A stretch of DNA of 64,000 nt, from positions 737,501-801,500 of the forward strand of contig JAJJXM010000016.1 of NCBI GenBank assembly GCA_024516155.1. Direction: 5' to 3'. The notes under the pieces are model-generated. The model made no database searches, was not told the DNA's origin, and saw only the letters and a list, made by a program, of their open reading frames with translations. This DNA is from Pyronema omphalodes (lineage: Eukaryota > Ascomycota > Pezizomycetes > Pezizales > Pyronemataceae). Below, in pieces: positions 24,332 through 35,531 of this stretch (the stretch's first letter is position 1; each line of letters begins with the position of its first letter). The translations under genes were made by a program, and so were the position numbers.

Positions 24332-27300
24332 CTACAGTCGCATATTGGCGCCATAAATCAACGCCGTCAGGATATCCTGTGGGGATCCTGGCTCCGGTAC
24401 CTGACTCTTTTCCGTGGAAGTGTGTGCTGCTCTACTGGCGCTATTCATAAAGTCAAGCGCATCACCCTCTCCATTGTTACCTGGTAAGAGTGGTCAGTAG
24501 AGATTCAAAAGTGTGAATACTGAAGTGTGTCATACCAACAGTGTCGAGTCGGAAACTCAAGTCAAAGAGTGAGTAGCTGTTCTGACTCTGCACTATTGTT
24601 TTGCCGTCGGTATCTCTTTTCAAGAGGTCGATCTTCTGAGTAACTGGTACTTTCTTGTCTTCAGGGCTCAAAACCATTGAGCTACCATAGTCACTTTTTA
24701 AGTTCTGGAACCCAGGGTACGGTAGTTTGAGATAAAGGGCGTCCGTGGTCATATCCCTCGGTTTGGTGAATCTACGCCTACCATAGGAATCCTCATGAAA
24801 ATCGCGGAAGCCACCGGTTTGGTCAGAGAACTTCCAGCAGAGGCGAACTCTTTCACCATCCTTAATCTGATCTCCATCTTTGCTGTCGTCGTACTTCAGA
24901 ATGCGCCATAGAGAGTGTTCATCACTCGAGTACATGGCAGGAAGAAAAACGCCTTGCTGATTCCGATAGACACCCATCGACAGGGCTACTTCGTGCGTTT
25001 GTTCGCCTGTTCCAACTTTGGTGCGACAGACAATGCTCACACGGGAGTTGTGACCGATCTACATCTAAATTAGCAAAGTAAGTTTGAATTAGTGCTAGAA
25101 TTCCTACACTATTCCCGGTTGGCACCTCAATTGTCCAAACAACTCTACTCCGCTCCGTGTCGGACCTCGTACCTATCGCTTATGTCAGCTATCTGGATTT
25201 CATATGCGATAAAAAATTAGAGGAAATAATACCAATTTTTTCGTCGACTTTCGGACTGGCTATCACCGGAGCCTGTGTACTACACCGATTTCAAATTCTG
25301 ACCGACAAAAAAAACCGGGGCGGTCATCATACCTGGCAGGGAAAAACATCGCATCCTTGTCTTCGACGTCCACCTGTTCTGTGAACGTGGTCATATCGTT
25401 GTATGGAATCGACAGCAGCCCAAAAAGTTCTGATCTATATTTCACGACTGATTTTTGGACCGTCCTCGTTGTTTTCCTTAGGGAAGTCTGGATTGGTTTC
25501 GGGGGGTTATCCGGATAGTGAGCCAGGTAAGCTGGTATCTGGTCTCAATTATTAGCCTCATTACCCAGAGATTTTTGGGTGGTAATCTTGCTTACAGTTT
25601 TGCCGAGTACTCGAGTGAGTGAATCATCTAGAATAACCTTGAATCGAACGTCAATGGTTCTAGAATCGGGTACCGTCAAATATTCTGATAGCTTTGGGAC
25701 TGCTTGCAGGAACCACTGCTTCACCCCAGAATATTTAGGATTTCCGGCGATTGCATCGGCCAATGGAGTCAGTCTTGATCGCTAGGATAGGTTAGTCTCC
25801 CCCGGCACAGTTTGTGTGAAACAAAAAAAACATACTTCAATTACTCGCCAGTTATTGAAATCCATGACTGAAGCAGTCCATGCAGGTGGACTGAGAATAT
25901 TGCGTGGTTAGTCTGTGCGCAGATATTTCAATGTGAATGTGGGTTTTTACTTTGCAGCCAAAAGTGTATTTCCTCCAGTAGCATCGAAGGACATGGCCTC
26001 GCTTTGATTCTGTGTACTAGTACCCGATGCCTCTTGATTTCCCTTCTCATGAGAAGCCTTCATACTGCCACCGATTCCATACGGCTATTCATTTCTATGA
26101 GCTGCGAGAAAATACTTATATACGGAAAGGTTGCAAACCGATGAAACTGCTACACCAACTTCCGCCTTGAACTGATGCTTTTCGCTTGATTCACTAGTCG
26201 TCGCATCAGCTTTCACTACTTTGCTGGTTTCAAGACAACCGCCGAGTTCAACTTGGTGGCAGAACAAATGGCCTATCCCAGGTTATTAGCAACTTAGGTA
26301 GTAAAGGAAACCCCTTGGTTACTAACCATATGTCTCGTGAAGTTTGCGAAGATGTTTGATCTAAAAATCGCCTCGTTAGAATGAACTCCTTTAAGACACC
26401 ATAGATTGAGTAACATTTTTCTGCTTTCTGATCACTTGGAGCGCTTCCTTGAGGTCATCCGTTGGCTCGAGGTCGTCCGGGTTTAGATACACAGTGACCC
26501 TTGGAAACTAGATTCGGATAATTAGTGAACGTATTTGGATATGAGGTTCGCTACACTTATACCTTGTATGTTGCCAATAAAACTTTTCCGTATTTCTTTG
26601 ACGAACTGCTGTTGGCACTCTCATTTTCGCTCTTTGCTCCACCGGAAACAGCCGCCGACCATCCAAAAGCTCCTCCAGACCTATATTCTGTTAGAATGAC
26701 AAACAACTTTATCGAAGCGAAAGAACTGACACAGAGGCCTCAACCGAGGTAGAATCGAAACGATTACTGGCCATTGATTCCTGAAACTCATGTGTAACGC
26801 TGACGACGTTAACCGACGACTTATCGGTCACAATGAAATATGGAATGGCATTAGGTTTGTTCGGAGCTGTGCTGAGGAGCTCCTCGACATCAACGTCCTC
26901 GGCTGCATTTTTGTCCAACTTGTTAGTTTTGGAGGGTGCAGATGGCTTGGTACCTTTTCCTGCTGTATCTTTCTCTGGTTTAGTTTTATCTGCTCCTGAT
27001 TTCTCGGTGGGTTGTGCGCCCGACGCTGTGTTACTAGCTGCAACTTCCTTCGAAGCGGTGTTGTCAGTAGTTTTACCTGCTGGCTCAGATGAGGCTTCTT
27101 CGGTAACCGCGCTTGTCTTCCTTTCTCTCTCCTTTTGTATGGGCTTCGGCATATTCAAACCGGAACGAAGTCGAAAAGCTACAGTTCATCAGCCCCAGTC
27201 GGTTCAACCCATCAATGTGAATCATTGTTTTTGTATAACAGACCTGGTTTTGTTGCGCGAACAATGCGGTTATTTTCGATGTCAATTCTCCATCCGTAAA

Positions 27301-29253
27301 AGACACCGCTGTTTTGGAGGACAGTTTCCCACTCCGTTTCGTTCAGCTGACTTGCGTGTCTATAGAAAGCTGTGGTTAGATTATCCATATCCCCCATAGA
27401 AATATTCCTAGATATAACTCACTTTCCGGCTTGTATCGCAGTAGGTGCATAATCACTCGCTTTGAGTTCCTCCTTTACTTGGAGGGCCTTCAAGTTCAAC
27501 TCGAGCTTCTTTTGCTCCTGCGCGATGGAAGTCAGATGGGTAATCGGGTTTCTCTCGTTCTTTTTTATCGGGGACTTACTCGCAAGGTCAAGTTTGGTTT
27601 CAACTTTTCCAGCATTTCTTTCACCTCTTTGGAAGCCTCGTGTGTCTTCTTCACCTCACTTCCAGTTTTGTGGAACCAAATTTTGACTACCCGTGTGGTG
27701 TTCTTTAATTCCGTAGCTGGTTCATCCGCGTCTGGCTCATCGTTCTCTTGGTCGCCAGATTTCTCTTGGACTGCTGCTGCATTGTCTTTGGCATCTTTCG
27801 TTCCCCCCTCTGCTACAGAATTTTCTGGTTCTCGTACTACTAGATCTTTAGCCTCTTCTTTTTTGGTCTCTGCCGGGGCCACTGCTGAGGGATCGGTTTC
27901 TGTAGAGGGTGCTGGTGATTCTGCCTTCGGGACGCTGGCCTTGGGTGATTTCCCTGGCTTCTTCTTCTTCTCCTTGCTCTTGGGCATATCGTCATGACCC
28001 TAATCCCGGCGATGTTAAATTGGGAACAAATAGAACGACTAAGTGCAACTTACAGTCATAGAAAGGTACTCGGTAAGTGTAACACCATCATCAATCGCGG
28101 TACCATCTTCCAAACAAAACTCATCCTTCTCAGGATCTCCGGACATTTTCTTTATCAACTTTCTGATATCCTGCAGTAACAAAGATCCAGGATCTTTGCC
28201 CTTAAAAACCGAAGAGTGAATCGAACCCGAATTCTGCTTCGAGTAATTGGTTATGCGGATGAACGTGAGTAGGAATAAAGACTGTGAGATAATGCTCTCC
28301 GGTTCCTCAACAGATTCTCCGGAGGCATTGATGCCTGGAGTAACAATGAAAACATGAAATTTCTCAGACTAATGACATGATTAGTATCATTGGGTGAGTA
28401 CTACATACGGGATAGCCGTAAAGGGGAGATCCAACCTTCAAGGGAGGATATGCTGCAAGTCTCCCAAAATATGCTTGTAGACTTTGCGTATCCTTGACGT
28501 TTGCGATAATACCGTGCTCTGTGCAGAACTTGAAATCCCTGTTTATGATAGAATAGTTAGCTACCGAAGCATATTATTTCCGTTCTTTCGACGATTGAAC
28601 TTACTTAACCGTCGGAGCATCCTTTTTCATCTTCGTGCGAACATCAGAAAGCTTCGTCTTTGATCTGACGCCCATTTCATCTTTACTAAAAATATATCAG
28701 TACAGAACTTGCGTTATGAGGATTGACTCATTATTACTTACGCCTCAAATTTGACTGTTGCTACCAATTTGGCACCTTGAGGGACGGGAGGTAGTTTCTC
28801 TTCCTCAGTTTCTTCTTCCGTCTTTTCGGTGGTTTCCTCAGTGGCCTTGACATCATCTTTAACTTTTGTGGAATCGGCGTCATCGCGAAAGGGCAGCTGG
28901 TACACTTCAACCGTGAAGCTCTTCTGCTTCTTGTTACGATTGAATGGGAACCAGTTTTTCTTTTTCTTGTCATCTTCCTCCTTACTGGTATCATCCCCAG
29001 TGTCACCATTCTTATTATCGTCTTCTCCATCGTTGTTACCATCCTCATTTTTGGTGCTGTTGCCTTCGCTGTTGCCTTCGCTATTGTCATCTTCATCCGT
29101 CTTTTCGTTGAGATCATCAGGAATTTTGTGAACGTTTGGATCATACACCTCTCCATCCCGGGTGCGACGTTTAACCTCTGTACGAGGGGGGGTTGCCTCA
29201 TCCTCCGGCGTGTGGCCTCCGCTCGTGGTTCCGGAATTCGAAGTTTCAGACAT
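24332..29253 (-). CDS. Large MACPF (perforin-like) domain protein (20 exons)
   Basis: The exons, by transcript order, are 29253-28742, 28685-28605, 28538-28409, 28368-28054, 27999-27580, 27517-27423, 27359-27244, 27178-26731, 26680-26563, 26507-26415, 26360-26327, 26272-26139, 26084-25951, 25890-25836, 25781-25596, 25538-25333, 25279-25233, 25172-25108, 25058-24536 and 24480-24332. Phases agree throughout and give about 1,286 aa. A MACPF domain lies at about residues 690-1000. It has the family signature in the form Y-G-H-L-F-x6-G-G (787-799), where the usual T-H is H-L, and downstream a PPAW...FNNWRVI segment. MACPF proteins oligomerise on membranes and can form pores. The N-terminal half is hydrophilic, with acidic and Lys/Glu/Ala-rich low-complexity stretches (about 25-80, 347-486, 557-640). 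There is no signal peptide. A C-terminal region of about 290 residues follows the MACPF domain. The start is the ATG at 29253. Individual boundaries of short exons (34, 47 and 55 nt) are the least certain. The gene is intact by this model; its biological role is unknown. Confidence 0.82.
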
Positions 29254-29475
29254 CTCCACCGAAGAGTTCGTGGGTATACCCTATGAGATTTGGTTAAAAC
29301 GGATCGTATACACGGGAATCTTCAAATCCAAAGCGGAATAAAGCTTGAGGGAGTGGTAGATATGCAATTCAAGTTCCAGGAAGTCCCATTATCACATCGA
29401 TTATTGTAATTTTCGAATTCTTGGCCGATAGGCCCGAGATACCCCGCTTCCTCTATGCAGATCAATGATGATATT

Positions 29476-29519
29476 TTGCATATTCAGCTGAAATGAACTT
29501 GTTTCAGCTGAATATGCAA
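29476..29519. repeat. Perfect 18-bp inverted repeat with 8-nt spacer
   Basis: The arms are 29476-29493 and 29502-29519, and the spacer is TGAACTTG. Each arm contains TTCAGCTGAA, itself a palindrome with a CAGCTG E-box core. It lies about 220 bp upstream of the MACPF start codon and could be an operator for a dimeric regulator such as a bHLH protein, or a cruciform. Confidence 0.8.
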
Positions 29520-30073
29520 TAGTTGGAGTACTGGGCGCAAGCGCGCGGGGTATTGACAACGCATATCGCGCAATCTCCGCCTCCGCCCCGCTCGCCCGCC
29601 CGCCCCGAGTGGCTTTGTTTACTATTAGGCTGCATAAACCTCAAACCTCATAATTGATGACTTCCAAGTGCATCAGCGGGTCAATGGAGGATTAGTTTGC
29701 TTCAAACTATTTCTGTTCAGTATAATGAATTAACCCTTGAATCATTCTTGTTTTCAGGTTTTGAGAGATTGACATAGAATTCGTATTCCTCAGCTCCACT
29801 CTTGTTTGATAGCCAGAGGAGATACGAGTAGGAGCGTCGGGGTTTCAAAGCCGAGGCGTTGGATCCAGATATGTATGGTGCACCATATTAGCCGGAGACA
29901 GCAATTCATCACGTCGATCGGCCGTTATGCACGCCCATGTTGACTTGCATATATGGCATCCGATTGGCCGAAATCTCGCCAATCGTTCCAGAAAATACAT
30001 CACTCAGCTTACCATGGACCCGGGGATTTTACCAATTGAACTTTAGATCGTCGCTCCCTAACTCAAAATTTCG

Positions 30074-30389
30074 CCCTACGCGAGGCAAGGTATGGCATTC
30101 GATACGTCCGGCAAGTCAAGAAACGACACTAGCCATCTCGGCGAAAACTAAATTTACCCCACCAAACTTCAACCGCGGAAAACATCACAACACAACACCA
30201 TGAAATATCTCCCATGCTATTCTCATATTTCCTAAACTAGCTGTAGATGAGATATGAAGGTTTCTTACCAGGATTTTAGGCTGACTATCTTGAGAAATAA
30301 GGTAGGCTATAGTGCGACTGATTGCCAATTGGTGATGACTACATAGCTCATCATCACATACCTAACGTCATACCTTGTCTCGCGTAGGG
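30074..30389. repeat. 316-bp segment bounded by imperfect 21-bp inverted repeats
   Basis: The left end CCCTACGCGAGGCAAGGTAT (30074-) and the reverse complement of the right end (30369-30389) agree at 20 of 21 positions, with weaker similarity extending outward. The size and termini would fit a small non-autonomous transposon (MITE), but no clear target-site duplication was seen. Confidence 0.45.
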
Positions 30390-30826
30390 TAAAATCTCAA
30401 GTAGGAGAGCAACCGTCCTATCGGACATAGAGTCTAATTTAGTTATCGATTAGCTCTCAGCTCCCAGCTCTCGTATTCTCGTTTCTCGGCTCGTATGTAG
30501 GACATTACCCCGCTCATTTCCTAGTGTGCGTATGGGCGTATGGCACCGGATCTCAACACCGGATTTCAGCTCTGGATTGCAGCACCGTATCTCCACTTGA
30601 AACATAAGATGCATAAACTAGGATATCTGTAGATCCTATTACTCTGCGCTATCTGCATCGTCAATTACGTATCTTTCTTGATTACCAGCGGGACGAAAAG
30701 CGGGGAAGTCGGCCACCCCCATTTCGTCCAGCTTTGAAGATAACATAATACCTCAATCCCTCAACCTACAGATTCTTTCTTCACCTGTCACGGTCTTCTT
30801 CTCCTTCTCCAAAGCAGATCAACATC

Positions 30827-33246
30827 ATGGTCGGCCTTCTTCTTGCTCCCTACAATGACTCTATGAGGCTGGGTCAAGGCTTCAACTCTTTCCTCCAAGA
30901 GCCACGCCTGAATAATGCCGTCCATATCGTCGAAGACGATATCACCACCACCCGTGGTCGAGGCGGAAAGGATATTTCTCAGGTGGTGTCTTACACATCC
31001 CGCTTCGTCGAGAGAATTTCGGATGTTGTCCGTACCATGAACCTCTCTGCGGGATCTTCAATTAAGAAGGGAACCATTGAGGTTGGCGGAAACTCTTTGA
31101 GTTTGGATGAGACAAAGTTTGCTTCTTCTGATCTCAATGCTATTGTTTCCGTCAAAGTCGTCAATCGTAAGTTATTACATATTCCTAAGAATTGAAAAGA
31201 AACTTACCAGGCATAGAGACAACCCAACTCCATGACAACGCGCAGTTGTGAGTATATCAATTCTCTAGTTCATTTCTCCATACTGTGGATAGAATGCAAT
31301 TCTGATGTGTGCTTAGCAACCCTATCGATGACCTACAGGTCACTAGCGAGGAATTTCACAACATCTATGGAGATTGCTACATCTCAGGTCTGTTGATAAC
31401 TCTTGAATAACTTGGATTACGCTTCTAAAACTCCGCTTAGGCTTTATTGAGGGTGGAGAGCTTCACGGAGTAGTATCAATCAAGGTTCTGGAAGTTTCAA
31501 AGAGGCATCAAATTGAGCAAGTGTAAGCATAACATATCGCTCGCAACCCTCCTGAACAGAAACTGATGAAACTTCAAAATCTAGTATTAAAGGCCAAATC
31601 AACAACGTCGCAAAGGAGTTTACATTGACGAGCGAGGAAGATTGGTCAGCACTTGATAGTAGTTTGAGTCAGACTGAAACCACCATGTCCGTCAACTGGT
31701 CTGGTGGAGGACAAATCAAGGAAGGTCCGTACAATGTCCCTTCGTCACATGCTCCACAGACTGCCCCTTTGATCCTAATTACCCTTTTACATCCTAGAAT
31801 CCGAAGAATGGTCGATCCGCAGTCTTTTCCAAGTTGCTGCTGGGTTTCCCGCAAAAGTTGCCCAAACACCGCAACGCACATGGGCAATTCTGACGAAATA
31901 TGATAACAACCGTGACTTTGTTTCATGGGCCAAGAAAAATAACATCGTGATCCAACAGTACGATAGTGTACAGCAATACACCTCTGACCTTTTGGATAAC
32001 TACATGGAATGGAAGAATAATCTGTCCAGAATTCAGGACGTATTAGCAAACCCATCTAACTATAAAATCGCCGAAGGAGTTACGGGTGCCATTGATGTTT
32101 CACCCCGTGCTTTGGTTGAGGAGAGGAAGAAGATTAAAAAGAAGATGAATGACATCGTTACACAGGTTGACATGATGTAGGTGCCATTTCTGATAACCAA
32201 TTCCCTCCAAAATGGACTAACTAATGTTTAAAACGTAGTGACAAAAACCCCAAAAGAAAACCAGCAGTGGTTCCCAGTCCAGATGCAACATGGTCTCCAC
32301 ATGACGCACCTGAGGTTGCTGCTACACTTCTTCCGGTAAGTTTTGTCCTCACTGAAGATATGTTTGTACCTGCGTTAACATCATTTCGTAGGTACGGAAA
32401 CCAGTTGAGGATACAACATTCCAAGACTTCCAAGCCTCCTGGGCGGAGGGGTTCAACTTTGTCAAAGAGGCGGATAATACCACTCCTGCACCTAACCCTA
32501 ACGAACCAAAAGTGCCACCCAATCTTGAGGGCCCAATCATTGACCCAGAGGCGCGCAAATACTGTGGCCCTAGGGAGGTAAAATACGTTAACGATCACCA
32601 AGCCAGATTCGAGAAAAAATACCGGTTCGATCACGTTTTTGGCCTCCTCCCCGGCGGTGGATCCTTTTTTGCCGATTCAGACCCCCTGGAAGAAAGCTCC
32701 ATAACGGTTGACTGGCCGAAAAAATTGGAATGCACATTCGTAAATTATCGTGGCTTAGAATGCTTGGGTTCCGTTTCGCTATTCTACACTGCAAATGCCC
32801 TCGAACGGAAACTGGAGCACAACCATGAAGACTCTGAGAAAAAAGAGCTTGATAAGATGACTCTCCAAATTGCTCAGGGTGAGAAAATTTGCAAAGTCAT
32901 TATCGGAACACGAAAGACGGCTGTCACTGTGTCACAGATTGGTAGTCTTAAGGGAATATCATTTCTTGGTGTCGAGACGACAAAGGGTCAGTTCGCGTCG
33001 GTAGGAAAGATGAGTCTTGCAGAGGATTATATGATCTGTACGCCACCCGACGGATTTACTGGGTTGAAGGGATTTTGGGGTGAAAGAGGTGTGATCGTTG
33101 ATCGTTTGGGTGCGATCTGGGGACACGATTGGAATACCAAGCCTTCGAAAAATAATTCGAATGTATCAGGTGGGTCAGGCGGAATCTTTTTAGACGGCGG
33201 ACCAAGGCAGTCGCGGCCCCCTGGTCATCCACCCTCCTACTATTAA
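30827..33246 (+). CDS. Fungal protein with C-terminal jacalin-like segment (8 exons)
   Basis: Exons are 30827-31166, 31217-31247, 31317-31387, 31441-31522, 31585-31724, 31798-32176, 32239-32335 and 32392-33246; phases agree and give 664 aa. The N-terminal segment contains LAPYNDSMRLGQGFNSF, which I recall from uncharacterised fungal proteins; this is memory, not a search. The last exon encodes residues 381-664 and ends with GLKGFWGERGVIVDRLGAIW (about 604-623), the hallmark final strands of a jacalin-like (beta-prism) domain, which in other proteins binds carbohydrate. It is followed by a Gly/Pro-rich tail. There is no signal peptide or membrane segment. It is transcribed divergently from the MACPF gene, so the two could be co-regulated and their products could act together, for example one recognising a surface. 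That is inference. The 31-nt second exon is supported by frame and splice sites. Confidence 0.8.
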
Positions 33247-33528
33247 TTTTACGCCACATAAGTCCTAACTTCCGTTTTAGGGCAGTAGCGTAGTTCATAA
33301 ACTGGTTGATCTTTATTCTGGAGGTTTTAGTAGGTATGGGTAACTGTTAACTATGAAAATATATTTTTCAATTTATTGTAGAGCTTGATATCCCTACTTT
33401 ATATCGGTTACTAATTGCCCTAACAAGAATGGTATGATAATTCAACACCAGTCCAAGATTTCTTCAATGTCATAACACGGTGACCCAAATGTCCACAGTT
33501 CAGACTTGCTTATTAGACTCGCCTATAC

Positions 33529-34152
33529 CTATATTAGTTTTCCCAAGCTCCCCGGTGCCGTCCTTGCATGTATTTCCAAGTTCCACAGATAAATCGCCCA
33601 AAGCCCCACCATCAAATCTCTTCGCTTTTCACTACCACTGACTCCTTCCGCCAATTCTAATGCCCTTAAAGTCCTATCTCCACCCGTTTTATACTCAAAC
33701 ATTTTTGCCAACTCCTTCCCCGTAACCGAATCAATAATAGAATTCTTCCTTAGTTTGATCGTCGCCCGTTCCTCACCTCCATACACCAGCCCATCTACCG
33801 ATGAGTACAAGTGCACCTCAGACTTGTATCGATTCCCACTAACATGAACCTGTGCACGTGGGTTACCGGTAAGCTGGTAACCGACGAACGGTAACCGCTG
33901 AATCTTATAGACCTCACGGTAGCGTGGCAGAGAGGATCCATCACCGGTGTCTGTGGAGGAGAGGGTGATGCTCGAAAGCTTGGTAGTGAGCGACGATGGA
34001 ATGTGATATGATGGTAATGTGGCCGAGGTTGTGCAGGTGAATGTCGTGGTCGCTACTGTGCTGTCGGGATTTAGGGTATAGGTGATCTTCTGTGAAGTCG
34101 GAGTGTCGGGGTTTGACCGCCGGAAAATAGAGGCAAGAGAGGATTTGGACAT
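33529..34152 (-). CDS. Hypothetical protein, single exon
   Basis: A 207-aa open frame starting at an ATG, converging tail-to-tail with the jacalin-like gene 280 bp away. The N-terminus is Ser/Thr-rich. The middle contains beta-strand-like stretches (FVGYQLTGNPRAQVHVSG, EVHLYSSVDGLVYGG) and the C-terminus is more helical with a WAIYLWNLE segment. There is no signal peptide, transmembrane helix or motif I recognise. Composition and length of the open frame support a real gene. Function unknown. Confidence 0.7.
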   Translation of the reverse strand: MSKSSLASIFRRSNPDTPTSQKITYTLNPDSTVATTTFTCTTSATLPSYHIPSSLTTKLSSITLSSTDTGDGSSLPRYREVYKIQRLPFVGYQLTGNPRAQVHVSGNRYKSEVHLYSSVDGLVYGGEERATIKLRKNSIIDSVTGKELAKMFEYKTGGDRTLRALELAEGVSGSEKRRDLMVGLWAIYLWNLEIHARTAPGSLGKLI

Positions 34153-35531
34153 GAATTTGTTATGAGCTGCAGCGGTGATCCTTGAATGTTGAAGGGGTAA
34201 AGGTATCCGTGATATGCAAATAGATGCAAAAATGATAGATAATCGTGAATTTCAATGGAATCCCGAATCCCTTCCATCCTGATGAGCAGTGGCGATGGGG
34301 CTCAGTGCGGGGCTGTGTTACAAAGCAAATAGCCTTGTTTTACCAAGCCTTTTTTACATCACTGCACAGGCTATGCCAATCCAACCCTATTATTTGTGCA
34401 CAAGACCACACGGAATAATTCAAGAAGTATTTGAATACGAGGTGGCACGATTTCTTGACCGAAAGGTGGCCCACCTCTACGGAGCGTCCGAGGGTTGTGT
34501 CCCGATAGGTTCATCTCGAAGGAATTAGCAAAACCGGCTCCGCGCCCGCAGCAAGCCTCCCGATGCAGCTCTCGCTAGATGGCAAGCGCTTAAGCGGCGG
34601 GCGGGTTGGGCGCTATATGCAACGGCTCTGCGCAGGTACGTTCCATCGTTCTCTATTGGTTACGGTGGCGATCATTGATCGTCATTTATTTATTTTACAT
34701 ACACATTGATCATCATTCTACATAAGAGCTCCGGGTCTGCTTAGTGGTCGTACATATCGATGGACTTTTCAACACGAGGATTTGAGTGTACAACAGAGCT
34801 AAAAAGAAATTATCAAAGGTTCTAGTCGGTATCAAATTGAATTAAAGCTGTGACAGCTGTATATCCAGTTGTCCCAATTTCCAATTTATGCACTGCGCAG
34901 ACTTATCGGCACATCAAAAGGCGTGTCAACTATCCACTAGTGAAGCATAAATTTACTTAGGCTATGCAAGAGATATGTTCCAGGAAATGAACGAAACCCC
35001 TCTTGAAACCGAAGATTCCAGAATTTATGACTGCACCAGATAGTTTATCGAGATCACAGAGTTCATATTTTTCTCATTGGAGATACAAGAGCTATAATTA
35101 TAGATTCGCAAACAGTACGGATTAAATAAATATGATTACAGATCAATTGGAGAATCGTGCCACTTTTCTCTTAGCCCGTGCCCCACCCTGCTCCCGACGG
35201 CGATGTAGCGCTGTCAACCTACAACTGACACCCGCCGTACAGTTGCTAACCGACCGTGCGCCACCAAATATTTCCAGTACGCGTTTGTCCCATGGTGCAT
35301 ATATTTTGACAGTCTAAATTTTTGCTAGTCTGCCTTTGGAAGGTATATGGTTCGTTAGCTATTTTCTTCGTTCTTCGCGGTGGCCTGGTAGAATGTGCAT
35401 CGGATATTTCCATGAATCTAGGCCATAGCTCATAAAATCGAGATGTCAACTATTTTAACGTTCATGTCGGGCGTGATAAAACCCATCTGCTCCCTCGGTG
35501 TCTTGATTTGTGATGTGGCTTATCAAAAATC
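34153..35531. other. Intergenic region
   Basis: AT-rich sequence between divergently oriented genes, presumably holding both promoters. Short open frames (34289-34528, 35132-35317) have no coding support. Confidence 0.5.

Larger units (their letters stand above)
29254..30826. promoter_or_regulatory. Shared divergent intergenic region, MACPF / jacalin-like pair
   Basis: About 1.57 kb separates the two start codons, with no supported gene inside. It contains a perfect 18-bp inverted repeat (29476-29519) and a longer-spaced imperfect inverted repeat (30074-30389). A pyrimidine-rich leader precedes the ATG at 30827. Bidirectional regulation is inference from layout. Confidence 0.55.

Noticed and set aside
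28210..28235. GAATCGAACCC resembling a tRNA T-arm (B box) on the minus strand
   Set aside because: It lies inside an exon of the MACPF gene and has no accompanying A box or acceptor stem.
32512..33246. Stand-alone 244-aa protein starting at an internal ATG
   Set aside because: The frame continues upstream through exon 8 and across a clean GT-AG intron into seven earlier exons, so it is the 3' part of the eight-exon gene.
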